Below are positions 36,844 to 49,111 of a stretch of 64,000 nucleotides of DNA, piece after piece. How positions within the stretch are numbered: the first letter of the stretch is position 1; every line of letters starts with the position of its first letter. Below the pieces are notes generated by a model, which was not told the DNA's origin, did no database searches, and saw only the letters and a list, made by a program, of their open reading frames with translations. The DNA comes from Platycnemis pennipes (Eukaryota > Arthropoda > Insecta > Odonata > Platycnemididae). The stretch covers positions 31,448,698 through 31,512,697 of the forward strand of contig OW121855.1 of NCBI GenBank assembly GCA_933228895.1, read 5' to 3'. The translations under genes were made by a program, and so were the position numbers.

Positions 36844-37589
36844 GTGACTCCTGCCAGGGCCACCCGAATCAATTTTGTAGAATGGAATGAGCAGGACGAT
36901 AGGAAGTCCACTTAGTCGTGGGCTCTTCGGTGAGCAGGTCGTGAGAAGATATCTGACCCAAAGGGAAGCCAGGCTAAAAACTACTGAAACAGGCACAAGA
37001 AAAAACCTCAATAGAAAATGTTTAGCATAAAAATCAACCAGGAAAGGAAGACATTTGCGCGATAAAGGCGTATCCTTTCGCATATAAATATTTCGAAGCG
37101 ATGCGTATCCATCAAAATCATACATTAAGCGGTATATTATAGCGATTGGAGAAATACAATGCGATGTAAGATCGTTCCTCCTCGGAAAACTCAACGGGGG
37201 GTCAAGTAAATAAGCAAGAGTAATTTGTACTACCTATCTTTCCATCTACTTCAGAGGTAAATGTCTCAGCAGGAGAAATTTTGCAAGGGCTAAAAAATAT
37301 CCCAAACTTTCATTTCCTGCTTACCAACAAAGCTGTGGCATAATAAATCAAATTTCGATACGGAACAGTATAAATGGTAATGAATACTTTCGTAAAAAGG
37401 TTGGACAGCCAATGATGAAAGAAAGGCTTTTGCCAAGGCTATAGGCCAACGATAATTTTGGATTCAAAATGTAAAACAGTCATATAGGTAAATTTGAAAC
37501 ATTTTCCGATTATTATTTTCAGGACGTATTTAAAGAATGCAAAAGAATCTTAGTGTCAATAATTAAAATTAACATTATAAGCCCTGAAT
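36844..37589. other. Unassigned A+T-rich DNA
   Basis: A minus-strand frame of 117 codons (36841-37194) has hydrophobic stretches but no family resemblance I can defend. Nothing else seen. Confidence 0.4.
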
Positions 37590-38230
37590 ACATGTATTCA
37601 TTTGTTTAATCACCAAAAACGGCACAAGGCTATTGCATTGGCTGACATAATCAACAAATAAAGAAAAATAATCACAAACAAAGTAAGCATAAAATTAAAC
37701 AGAATGAGGCAATCGCAAGAAAGGGACTTAGGGATTAGAGAGGGGTGAGTTATGCAAGGAGCGTTTCAGGGAGGATTTGAAAACGGTGGCAGGGGAGAAG
37801 AGGTCCAAGGAAGGATATTTTGAGGCCAAGGAGTTAAACAAGGAGGGGATTCGGTGGAAAAGAGAGCGCTGGGAAATGGAAAGGCGGAAACGGGGAATGT
37901 GAAGCAGACCGTTACTACGTAAGGGACGAGGAGGAACATGAAGACGAAAGAGAGGGAGAATTTCATTTGTCCTTAGAGACCCGCTGAATATTCTGTGTAG
38001 GAACATCATATCCGATAGGATACGGCGATGAATTATGTTTCAGATGCCAAGAGAGGAAAGGATGAAATCACGGGTGGAGTTTCTGAAGGTGGGGAGTCGA
38101 TGGCGGGCTATGGCGAGAAAGAAGTTGACTGGGCGGTTGAGCAAATCCAAGGTCGTTGGACAGGCGGTAGACCAAATTGGTGCAAAGTACTCCAAGATGG
38201 GAAGAATGCAAGTAATCCCAGGTTAAATTA
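37590..38230 (-). mobile_element. LINE of a third family (Jockey/CR1-like), C-terminal RT remnant and 3' UTR
   Basis: Minus strand, about 38225 to 37730, reads CILPILEYFAPIWSTACPTT, LLNRPVNFFLAIARHRLP, then after one stop NIIHRRILSDMMFLHRIF, LFRLHVPPRPLRSNGLLHIP and SQRSLFHRIPSLFNSLAS, ending SPLSNP and stop. The order LEYxxxIW, hydrophobic helix, HRRILSDxxFLxxIxxG and VPxRxxRS is typical of the C-terminal end of non-LTR reverse transcriptases. One in-frame stop makes it dead. Its 3' UTR continues to about 37590 with CCTTGTGCCGTTTTTGG and an ATTAAACAAATGAATAC tail. The same tail motif recurs at 41290-41372. Confidence 0.75.
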
Positions 38231-38377
38231 TTGCTATACTTCGCTAACTTAATTCCAACACTTTGTAAAACATTTAAGGATGATATGTTTCAAAAGGACA
38301 TTATTTTAGATGAATTCAAAACAGATAATTAAAGAACGTGCCAAGACACCGAAGGACGCGCATTCGCGTCTGTTAAT

Positions 38378-38425
38378 GACCTCTATGATGACCTCACTGA
38401 AGACCTCTCTGAAGACTTCTCTGAA
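38378..38425. repeat. Minisatellite, four 12-bp units
   Basis: GACCTCTATGAT, GACCTCACTGAA, GACCTCTCTGAA, GACTTCTCTGAA in a row. The array is flanked on both sides by GAAGGACGCG (about 38351 and 38424), so a larger duplication may have included it. Confidence 0.85.
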
Positions 38426-41289
38426 GGACGCGAACTCATATCTTTAATAAATTATCGAGTTTTGTTATTCAAAATTTGTTAACTAATTTTATAATTACAT
38501 TTAATTGATGGCCAAATTAATGTGGAGGAAAAACCTTTCCGTTTTTCACGATTGCACACTAGAAATATTCCGGGTTGAATGTGTTAAAGAACGTTTTTTA
38601 CCCTGGAATTAAATAATTATATTGACTGAAATACTCACTTTCTTGCTCGTGTGAAAAAAAATCTTTATTTTTTGAACTCCTTTATACCAGTTAGCGTAAA
38701 AAAGAGGTGCAGGTAGGTAAGAGGAAAGAAGCGGATACATAACCACGCTAGTAGCTTTCTAGACTTTTCAAAGGGTTTCTCGAGGGAAATGTAGAAATCC
38801 CTTAGCGTATCATTGAACTTTACCCTCAAAGGAATTTCATGAGCAGAAGTAGAGTAACTGCTTGAGCAAAGAGTCGAATTCTTAAGAGATTCTGAATTAT
38901 AAATAAGAATATTCGGGAATTGTAAGGGCTCATCTTAATTTCAAAGGTTTCTTTCCCGGAAGGTAAATATACTCTCGAAAATCTATGATTTATCAATCAT
39001 ATCATGATCATCAAAAATCAATGATTTATAAGAGCAAAAAATTACACTTAGTTATTATGATACAGATGGAGCAAGAAGTGGGCCAAAGTCTTTTGAATGC
39101 AAGTAGTTTTTTTCATCTCGTGGCACAGCAAATGTTTTAGTGAACTTTAAAACTCTGGATTCTTTTAGACATTTAGCGAGGCTTGTAGTAACTGAAATCA
39201 GGGAGCACACTATGTAGTAACAGAGTCAGACCTCTTAAGGAATTATGTTTTCGTAGAAATCCCTCCAACGCGTACATACTTACACATTTACAGCAATGAA
39301 ACATGGCATGAGATCAAACGTCAACAACTATGAAAAATTTTGAATAAGTCAATTTGATTTTCAATATCTAAATATTAAAAATTAGAAATTTCGCAATGAC
39401 CCGACCGTTACAATTCTTTCTGGAAAGTTGTTACAAACTTCATTCTCAAACCAAACGATAAATAGGATATTGATAAAACCTTAAAATGGAAAGACTAGGA
39501 TACTATTGTTTGGTTGATTTTTAACGTCGTACTGATGTTTAAAAGGTGAATTTTCTGCTGAATGCATACATAAAAGTGTTATTTTCGCCTAACACAGCAA
39601 GCAAATGAGAACATCCAGAAATCTATGCAAGAGTATAGTTGATCCATATGCAAATAGCGTATCTTTTACAGATGAGAGCTGAAAATGCTTCTCAAGACCA
39701 TTTTAGTGGTTTTTTCATCCGACAAGAGCCATTTTCCCTAGATGATGTAGGTGTCACTCAACCCTCACCTGACGATCCAAACGCAGCTTTTAAAAGGCCT
39801 TTCAAGATCAGCAAAACACGTTTAAAATTGAATGTGCCAAGATTTTTTTCCCTGGTCCTTCGCTTAAGCACTTCGATTTTTGTTCCCCCGCAAAAGAACG
39901 TTTTGCAACGCAGGTGCGGAGAGCAGGGTGAAATTCTTGCGCAAGTCAACTGGCATTTGTTTCCCGAGGCGAAATAAAAATGCCAGAGGGCAACACTGGA
40001 GGTGGACAAGGAAGGGTAGGTAGGTAGGGTCGAGCGGAATTTTCGATTCCAGCCTGCTGCTTGCATCGCGTCCGGGACATTTTTTTTATGATGGACCGGT
40101 TGGGCTTTAGGTGTCACGGGTAGCCAACGGGTCTCGTTGAGTGTGCAGGCACGCGTGTGTTCGACGACATAATGGAAAGCGTGAGGCTCTCACGAGGTAA
40201 CCGAAAACTCAACCATGACAAGCGTCGCAAGGGACACGTGAGCCAGCATTAGATAAATCGCTGACCTTTATCGCGCCCGGGAGTAGCCAGGGTTGTTAAG
40301 GGCGTGAAATAGCACGGCCGTGCTCGAGATATGCGATTACGTTCGGAAGAGAAGCTCGAAGAGGCATGCCCACTGCTGGACGTCACTATACCTCTCATTA
40401 CGAGCGATGAAGATTCGCGCGCAGGTATGTAGTCACAAAAATAATTGACATGATTAGTTCGCGTAGAACGAAATAGGAAAGGACTCCGCATAGAATTTCA
40501 TGGTTTCAGAATTACTAGTCCATACCCATAGAGAACACTTCACCATTACCAGTCATCAATTATTAAGGAGGTTGATCCGAAAAGTGAAAGTCATGTCATT
40601 TTTTTTATATTTTCAGCACTTATAGAACAAAGGTTCCTCTATCTAATAAAGTAAAGATAATTATATCAACCCATACTCCTTGTTCCACAAATTGCATTTG
40701 AAATTACATACGATTAACGGCGAGAATGGCCATCACATGGGAATATAAAGTTTAAAAATACCATAGTGACATGTCAATTTTGCAAAAAACTGATATTTTA
40801 CGCGTAATTTCACAAGAAATAAAATGGCACCAAAAAAAAAGGCATCAACCCACCGTATTTTTCGCAAAATCCACCAATTTCTGCGCTTATAGCAGACGAA
40901 ATGCGTAGTTATCTTCAAGTGGCGCTGCGGTAGCTTCAGCCAAAATGTATGGCGTATGAATGATATCATTACTATTGAGATATTAAAGCATATTTCATAA
41001 AAATATTATAACATAGGTTTGATAGTAATATTGTGGTGTTATACATTAGTAAATTCATTGAGTACATGAATTTATTTCTTTAAAGTAAGTGCTGAATGAC
41101 TCCATCGTCGAGCTGATTAAAATTATCATAAAAAAGAAATCCTTCGACTTTACATCGTATTTCTTGTGATAATTATGACTTTCAATAGCTTAGGTAATTT
41201 TCTTTGTGAAGTAAGGATCACTTAGCAGGCATATACTCGTACTTAAATTAATAAGATTCCTCAGACAACTTGACTCAAGCAGTCTCGAG
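38426..41289. other. Unassigned DNA
   Basis: No gene recognised. Opposite-strand frames overlap at 39639-39977 (plus) and 39758-40117 (minus), both in a locally G+C-richer part (to about 40430). Neither has a recognisable domain. Confidence 0.4.
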
Positions 41290-41372
41290 CCAACCTCCTT
41301 AGGACCTAAGATTAGTCCTTTGTAATTGGCCTTGTGCTGTTTTTGGACTGCATTAAATAAATAAATATTTAT
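41290..41372 (+). mobile_element. 3' UTR end of the third LINE family
   Basis: GGCCTTGTGCTGTTTTTGGA followed by a CATTAAATAAATAAATA tail matches the minus-strand end of the 37590-38230 element (AGCCTTGTGCCGTTTTTGG and ATTAAACAAATGAATAC). Only the end is kept, the result of extreme 5' truncation. The upstream limit is uncertain. Confidence 0.6.
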
Positions 41373-44035
41373 CACCTACACTTATGGCGATATTCAGAAT
41401 CTTAACTATAGCCTCGCTTCTACTCCTTACGTCCTAAAATGCTTACGAGTCAAATTGGTGTACAGATTCTACCTGAAAAGGTGGTGCTATTACATCGGAG
41501 AGTGACGCTGAGAACTGAGTTGAGATTCTGTGAATGGCCGGGCCATATTTATGACCTTTACTATAATCTGTGAATTATATCTTGGCAGTAACGTCACGCT
41601 GCAGAGTTGCCATTTTGTTGTGGATGCTCTCTTCTTCCTTTTCATTCGCACACTTTGGTGAACAATTGACTGACGTTTTTCAGAGTGTAAACAAAGTTTT
41701 TCTTTAACTATATACCCCACCTTCGTATTTTTTACGTTCATAAGTACGTGATTTTTAGCTTCTCTCATTGGCGAAAAACTAATGTGTCGTCATCAATTTT
41801 GATAGCGTCACTGCCAACTAAGGCCGCACAGACAATACATTCTCACTTCCAGTGTTTACGACATATAATCTCTATTACGAGTTCGACTGGGTATACGGAT
41901 TCTCCTAGATATGGTTCGAATCAGTATATAGAGTGGTAATACCAGCTTTGCAGGGTGAATCTGCACACTAATTAGCCCCAAAATAGAGATTTTAGGATAC
42001 AAGCAGTGGGAGTAAGACTGTAGTTGAAATTTTAATATGGCACTTACACGCTGCTTTCTCTTAAGCTAATCTCTCCATATTTATATAATCCATCACTACT
42101 TATTTTACATATCTCTTAGGAGGTCTTCCATTGTCATTCTTTCCGTTCCCTTGACAGATGTTCTAATCATCATGTCTCAAGCTATGGCCGATGAGACTGT
42201 TCTGTCATCTTCGTAAATTTCAATAAATTTATAACCAGAGATATGTTCAACACAATATTCATATAAAATAGATTCATGACAAGGAAGTGACTTACAAAGG
42301 ATACTTCGGATGAAAAATACGATTCACCTAATAATTTAATTAAGAAAGAGAACATTTTAAGTTCACACCACTTTCTGATAACAAATCGCAAAGAGAGTAT
42401 TGAAACGTATGCCCTTTTCTTAAAAAAAACCACGGGAGGCATAACCACTGGACTCCTATGAGAATCGTGCCAAGAAATATCAAACTCACATAAAGTAACC
42501 TCATAGTGTGTATTTTGCTTTACAATAATATGCTACGAAGAAGAGAATAAATAGGTGAAACAGTTCTTAAATTGGAAAACCATCGGAGCATTCATTTTTT
42601 AAGATACGTTGAGTGATTTGGACTTTTTTTTACCAAGTCAACGCCCTCAGTTAGTCAACTTCTCTACCAATATTTGACTTTGCTGGGGAAACCACGCCAA
42701 CGGAGTCGAAAATTAATGAAACGTTCAATTCTTGACATTTAAATTGTCTGGAAAGTTTAAATACCACTGATCACTAGCTCTATCAATCAATTAGTACTGT
42801 AGCCTACGTCTAATTTGTGAATGTCGATATAATCTGGACTAGGTATTTGTAAACTGGTTTCCCGGCCTCATAAAAAATTTTACCAAGCCCGCAAGCTGTG
42901 CTTGGGATGAGCTTGATTGCCAAGGTTTTTGACAAGTGAAAGCGGACCTCATAAAGACGGAGTACGTTTAGATGATCTGCAGATAATATCCTTCAATGAA
43001 TGGCAGGAAGCAATTGATGCACATCGATGAATATCTAATGTAACTACCGATAGATTCTGTGGCTCCAGAACCGTTGAAATGCTCTTGACTACATTTCAAG
43101 CAAACAATTTTGTCTTTCGATCGTTTAAACAAGATTTATTCTCTGAAATGGAAAACAAATGATAATCATTACGTAGAGCTCAAAAATCTGAACACGACTG
43201 ACTAATGTAATCATCAACTTCTAAAGTAAATGCTGTAAAAGATATTTTATACTATCACATTGGATGTAAGAGAGGCAAATTCGATGATATTTATCTGACA
43301 TTTACTTAACCGTTCCAACTTGAGGATAAATATTTTAAGAAATCATTTTTTAAGGTTTTAAGAGTGCAGCTAAAAATTGATGAACTATGTACCTTGGCCA
43401 TCGAATGTAAACCAAATTATATGGGTAAGTATTGAAAGACTTTCGATAACTTATAGGTAAGCATTCATCCTTCATTGGCCTACTTCCCTAGCCGCTACTT
43501 GAAATAGCTCACACACGAATATATTGTCGAAGGTTTATTCCAATATTTAGCGAAGCTGGAATTCATCTCTGTACAATTCTGAATATTTGGCCCTGATTTG
43601 GTCCATGATAACATGAAATGTTCACTATTTCTGCCTTAAACCTAGTAAGTACTAAGATATGAATTCCAACGTAAGGATCTGCATAGCATTATACATTTGA
43701 ATTTAGTGCAAACATAATAAAACTTGAAACTTAATGATCGTAAAATAACTAATGAGGGTACTGGAGATTTGAATCGAGCGGAAAAGGACAGAAATATAAA
43801 GCAGAACATATAAACTGGGGGATTACTCGAGAGAAAATTTATTTAAGATAGTTTGAATACCCTAAATACGGCTGAAAGACATATTATCAGTATTTAAATG
43901 CAGGTTTTCTGAAAAAGAAACCAACGAAAACTCTTTAAAATTAAAGTCCTGTTGAGCATCTGGAAATGCATAAAGAAGAGTTAAACATATCCATACTCTG
44001 AAAGGATATTTAAGATAGGGAATTGGCGATATGAC
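41373..44035. other. Unassigned A+T-rich DNA
   Basis: No gene, repeat array or transposon landmark recognised on either strand. Confidence 0.45.
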
Positions 44036-44039
44036 AGGT

Positions 44040-44135
44040 GCTAGAGTACCGATATTTTCCTGAAGGTTTCCTGATCCGGTAATTGAACCAAGGACCTTTG
44101 GTTTGCCGGACCAATGCGCAAAGCACCACGATACC
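44040..44135 (-). mobile_element. tRNA-like SINE head (family 3)
   Basis: Minus strand: TGGTGCTTTGCGCATTGG (44128-44111) stands where an A box would, and GGTTCAATTACC (44089-44078) fits a B box, at tRNA-like spacing. No intact cloverleaf is evident, so a SINE head or tRNA pseudogene is more likely than a working tRNA. Confidence 0.5.
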
Positions 44136-44673
44136 CATAAGTTATGATCAAGAGGGAATATTGTTTCTCAAGAATAATAACTTCCTTGAAATCAATTTCC
44201 ACCTTCCGGGTGCTATCCCCGATGAACCATAAGGGGAAAGAGCCCCTATAGATTTTCCTAAAAATTGCCTATAGGACCAAGAATCCTGGATAGCATGGTA
44301 AAAAGTGCATCAGCTCAGTAAGCCAAAGGCTTTTTGTTCAACTCCTTGTTCAGAGAATATTTTTCCCCTGACAATTATCAACATACTTGCATCCTATACA
44401 TGGCGACCAAGTAATACCTTAGAGGAGTTGGTGTGCTACACAGTGAGGGAAACAAATATTGAAATACACTGATTTAAAGCCACTCTCCTTAGATTATATT
44501 CTTCCTCGTCAAGCTTGTTTTAAGAAGAAAGCTAAGTTTTTACAGTGTAAGAAAAAAAATACACCATGCGATGAGAACAAGAATAGGCGAATACTGACCT
44601 TGTACTAATGAACACCGGAATACTTATACGAAGTAATCTGCTTTTGTAGGAGTAAGTAAACTAGAGTCTAAAC

Positions 44674-45097
44674 CAGGGGTTCCCAAACTTTTTTGCACTA
44701 CGCCCCCTCCAGTTAAAATGGAAACCTTCCATGCCCCCCTTCACAGTAAATTTTGTGGGCGTTTGAAAGAAACAAGTATTACACTGAAAACAAAACCTGT
44801 ATTATTACTATCACAAAATACAATATTATCATTTTGAATTTAAAGTAATACTGTTAAGAGAAAAACATCGAAAAAAAGCTATACATTTTTGCTATAAAAG
44901 AGTGTTACGCAAGTGGATTGTTAAGTTTTCTGAACATCAAGGTTGATTTTAAAAATACACCATAAAATTAGTTAAAGAAATGTATGGATTTTATTTACTT
45001 AGATATTTTTATTTTTAACTGGTCTCGCGCTCACGCCCCCATGGGGGCGGGGGCGGGGGGAGACCAGACCCCCCCCCCCCCAGTTTGGGAATCCCTG
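44674..45097. mobile_element. Non-autonomous hAT-type element, 424 bp
   Basis: Ends CAGGGGTTCCCAAACTT (left) and, read inward from the right, CAGGGATTCCCAAACTG: terminal inverted repeats of about 16 bp with one mismatch, of the CAGGG...CCCAAAC type seen in hAT elements. It is flanked by 8-bp direct repeats GTCTAAAC (44666-44673) and GTCTAAAG (45098-45105), the target length expected of hAT transposases. The interior is non-coding and carries long G and C runs near the right end (about 45035-45081). It needs a hAT transposase from elsewhere. Confidence 0.85.
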
Positions 45098-45196
45098 GTC
45101 TAAAGTGTTGTCATTGCGAAGGGCGTTTTAACTTCCATTTCATCAAAATTAATGTTTTCTTTTTAAATTCAAATATCTCGATAACTCCTGAAGCTT

Positions 45197-45930
45197 CATC
45201 TACATCTATCTACATCTACGTAATACCCTGCGAGCCACCACGAGGGTGTGTGGCAGGGGATGATTTCTCACCAAACATGCACTACACATCATGCATAAAA
45301 AAGGAATAGTATTAATATAGTAGTCAAAACTACACTATTTAAAAAAGATAGAAATTGCAAAGCAAACATGCAAAAAAAAATTCTATTACTAGGGTTATCT
45401 TTAAGTACCTACTCATACCAACATGCAGCTACCAATGCTATTCATTGCTACTCTCCGATAGGACATATTTACCGTTATTCGTATCTTCAATTGTTCGAGG
45501 GAAAAAGGACATTTTGAATCGGTCGGTTCGGCAATCAATTTCTCTAATTTTATGGTTATGGCCCAGTCTGCCATAGTAAGTTGGGGTTCGTAAAATATTT
45601 TTAACATCATCACTGAAAATATTGCCTTGGAATTTGTTTAAGAGATTAAGTCTAAATTTCAACCTGCGATCTGACAATGATTCCCATTTCAATTCATTTA
45701 ATAGACTGTTTACGCTAATATAATTATCGTATCGTCCCTTTACAAATCTTGCCGATCTTCGCTGCACACGTTCAAGTTCATTATTTAGACCGATTTCGTA
45801 GGGATCCCATACACTGGCAGAATATTCCAAATGAGGTCTAACAAGGGAAAAGTAGCTGATTTCTCGCACATGATCGTCACATTTACCCAATACTCTTTTG
45901 ATGAAACCCAGTTTACGATTAGCGAATCAT
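45197..45930 (-). mobile_element. CR1-like LINE, best preserved C-terminus (copy d)
   Basis: The minus-strand frame runs without interruption from about 45930 to a stop at 45438. It reads NRKLGFIKRVLGKCDDHV, then SYFSLVRPHLEYSASVWDPY, LNNELERVQRRSARFVKGRY, ILRTPTYYGRLGHNHKIRE and DRFKMSFFPRTIEDTNN. The VRPHLEYxxxVWDPY and LExVQRRxxRFV motifs are characteristic of the region after the RT catalytic core in CR1/Jockey-type LINEs. The 3' UTR follows down to the CATCTACATC repeat at 45197. The catalytic core and endonuclease are absent. The open frame makes this the youngest-looking copy of the family here. It starts 92 bp after the hAT-type element. Confidence 0.85.
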
Positions 45931-47835
45931 ATCATTCATATCACGAATTGAAACAAAATGGCCGGGCGCCTCCGAGTCCTATACCCTCGAGGCACAAGAA
46001 GGAGATCGGGGAGAGAGAAAACAAGCAAACTGCCGAGAGGTTGGCAATAGATTGTGACGCCCGGACAAGATATGAAAACCGGACAAACGAGGATTGGAGA
46101 AAGGGCGGAAATCCAAAATAAGGACAGCACCGAGTGTTTATGGGCATTCGCGTGAATGATGGCCGGGGAAACTGCGACCGAAAACTACGTAATATAAAAT
46201 GAAATAAAATGCATTTAAAAACCACAGTTTTATACATCAGGTACGATGAGGGTGTTAATGATTTCCAGAAATCCGTTGGAAATAGAAAAGGAAAACCTTG
46301 GGAGTAAATAAGTTAAATGCCACAGTGCTGCGAGAAATCTCCTATATGTATAACCCGTTAGAAAGAGGTAAAAAATCAACGACGTTGTGTGTTTAACGAC
46401 CTATATCCAATCAAAGGGCGACTTAATATCCTAGCAGAACAATAGCCTTTAAAGGCTTTCACAATCATAATACAAGCAATAAGACGCTTGGTAATTAATT
46501 CCTCTCCAAGGATGAAGCATGGACTGACCAGGAGATACCTATAAGCTTTTTGGATTTTTCGTTTACCAGCGATATTTTGCGAACAGATCTCCAATGATTG
46601 CATTCCATTGAAATCAATTTCGAGAACAAACAATATTGGACAGGGAAAAACAAATTGTCTGCGGTTGTCCATTTTTATGACTTGATTAAAAGAGAACGTT
46701 AAATATTTAATTTGCATAAATATGAGATATTTTTATTTGCACTTAAAAATCATAGTTTTTTAGAATAACAGTTGAGTAGAAACTCTATTGCATGGGGAGC
46801 GAAATTTTTATTTATTACGCTACATATAATCCTACGAGAATCGCTTTGGAGACTATTTCATTTCGAATCGTAACGGCTGGCATGAACGGGTGAGTAGTTT
46901 TACGAGAAACTAAAAAGTACACACGTCCATTCTCCTTTTTAAAAGAATAATTTAGAAAGTTTTCAAACAAATATTCATTCAGTTTAACCTTTCACGTATA
47001 CTTGGATCTTGTGCGAAGGCCTCTGTAGCCGTAATCTAAACAGAAGACGCATACAAACATATATAATAAATAATTTTGTCATCTGCTCGTATTTATAGAT
47101 GTACAAGCGTTAAAAAAGTGCTTTGTCTAAGCACCGTGGTCCAATGTTCCACGATAATGACAATGTTGCAATTTATTTGCAAATAATAATAAAGGATAAG
47201 TCACGTGACTTGGGGGTTCTTCCTGTCTAATATCAACCAAGATAATCCAGTCAGCATTACTGCCCTGGACAGTAAGACAGACTGCCAGGCAGAATGATCT
47301 GAGGGAGGCATGGAGCCTGAAGAAGTCTCGACTTGAACAAGCTATTTCTTCTTTAGAGCTTTTTTTTCACCATTATATCGCTGTATTTCAGGCTTCGATG
47401 TTGTATTAAAGTATATGGCATCGCAATTCTTTCAGAAACATTCTGTGCCATTGTGACACAAAGGCATAACTTTTTCTACTCTCATTCCTTGTTTCACTCC
47501 AGTGATATGGCTTCAATCATTCAGTTGCTTCTTTATCCTGCAATATGTTTCCATGTACCTTCTAACGCCAGTTTTTTTCCGCCTAGAAAAAGGATTTTCA
47601 AAGAATACATAGGAATACTCTAGTTTTTCTCATATTAAAATTACTTGAAATTATTTTCCATGCATTATTCATAACGAGCAAAACTAGCAAAATATAAGAG
47701 GTCATTGCAGGCGTAACCTTGTGGAAGTTTTTAATATGCATAATAAAATGTAAATGCTTGTAATGTATTTGTGTTTTTATTACCACGCTTGTAATTGGGG
47801 GATACCTGTAAGCGTTAAATAAATTATTATTATTA
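45931..47835. other. Unassigned DNA
   Basis: No gene recognised. Frames such as 45831-46121 (plus) and 46376-46717 (minus) resemble nothing known to me. CCTGAAGAAGTCTCGACTTG near 47319 recalls a hammerhead start but lacks the GAAA box. Confidence 0.4.
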
Positions 47836-47947
47836 TAAAACGCAATGGTATTACTCCAGATTAATTTAATGATAGCCGACCTCGGTTTCGGCAACTCAGC
47901 GCCATTTTCAAGGCAACCTTTGTGTGGAGTATTGCCATTGTGTTTTA
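47836..47947 (-). other. Fold-back element with decayed hammerhead-like core
   Basis: Arms TAAAACGCAATGGTATTACT... (47836-47858) and its complement (47925-47947) pair over 23 bp with three mismatches. On the minus strand between them: TTGAAAA (47911-47905, where CUGANGA is expected), one extra U, a 4-bp helix GGCG/TGCC, GAAA (47889-47886), a short ACC/GGT helix around GA, and C at 47878. Two of the invariant bases are changed, so it is unlikely to be active. A TTATTATTATTATAA microsatellite borders the low-coordinate arm, like the A+T-rich tail of a retroelement. Confidence 0.48.
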
Positions 47948-48435
47948 CTATGCCTAGCAAAATATTCTCGATTGAATAATTTCATTTGGTTAATTCTCTT
48001 TTAAGATCTAGGTTTTGGTCCTTAATGACCTTTTGAACCCCGCGTAGTCTGATTGATTTGTTACTTGATGCATAGCGAGAATTTGGAACAAATTAGGAGT
48101 CAAATGATAAGTTTTTTAAACTTCACCTTACCATTTGACCTTTTTCCGAGGTAATAATACTCAATAGGCAAATTTTGTTAATAGGAAAGAGCTATCTGGC
48201 TTGAGGACTTACTTTCAAAATACATACTGAACTGATTCACCTCATAAACAATATTTCTTCCAACGCCATAAGATGGATTACGTACCTACCACCTGACCAT
48301 ATTTTATAGGCATAGACTACTCATTGAAGCATAAAGACATTCTCATAAAAATGAGGAGTATTTCTCTTCTCATTTTCCGCAGTAGCCAGATCAGTTACAC
48401 TCCGCCCTTCCAACCCGATGGTGCCGGGTTACTAT
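47948..48435. other. Unassigned DNA
   Basis: No gene or repeat recognised between the fold-back and TIR-element copy 4. Confidence 0.45.
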
Positions 48436-48970
48436 AATGGGGGCGTTTACTCGGAACCGAAATCGCAATTTTATACACGAAATCGTTAGATGGAAACAAA
48501 AAAGGAATTTTAGTGAAAAAATTAATCTTCTAACCACAACCATTCACTCATAAATCAAAAATTAAAATAAGAAAAAGGTGACGCCCACCGAAAAGGCTGC
48601 TGTGATAACATTGACGTCATTTTCCTCCCGTCCTTGACTGCTTTTCTTGGAAGCGAAGGGAGTGGAGGGGGGTTCTCGGAAGATTGCTCTCACAGATTCT
48701 GTCGCAACTGTCCTATTCGCAGAGACAACTGTGTTCCCCCCATTGCGATGAGGCAAAGTAGCTTCCCGGACTCAGTTGTGATTGGACGAAGTCGATATAC
48801 GTCAGAGGTTGCACCACGCCCACTTTTCCGAAAGGTTTAAAAACATAAGTTTTCGGCCGCTTATAACTCGAGAAATAATTGACGGATCAAAAAACGGAAA
48901 AATACGGGTCTTTTTATTTTACAAACTCTATCAGATTCGGCAATAAGAAAATATGGTAAACGACCCCATT
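48436..48970 (-). mobile_element. TIR element family A, copy 4
   Basis: Full length (535 bp) and close to the consensus. It starts AATGGGGGCGTTTACTC at 48436 and ends GGTAAACGACCCCATT at 48970. It keeps a perfect TGACGTCA palindrome at 48612-48619 and the CCAAT-type box (reverse complement TGATTGGAC near 48777). Non-coding. Compared with copy 1 both termini are intact, which makes this the best reference copy. Confidence 0.87.
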
Positions 48971-49111
48971 GTGTGGGCTGGTAGTTAGGCCTTCAGATCA
49001 ACTTTGTGCCACATAGTGCGGCATGATCTCAACAGTCACAACACCTTTATGGCCATCCATTTATTATGAAACCCTAATTTTTCACTTCTTTTACGTGATG
49101 CCTATCATATT

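Noticed and set aside
47319..47345. CTGAAGA with a small hairpin followed by GAAC
   Set aside because: The GAAA box is missing and there is no helix III.
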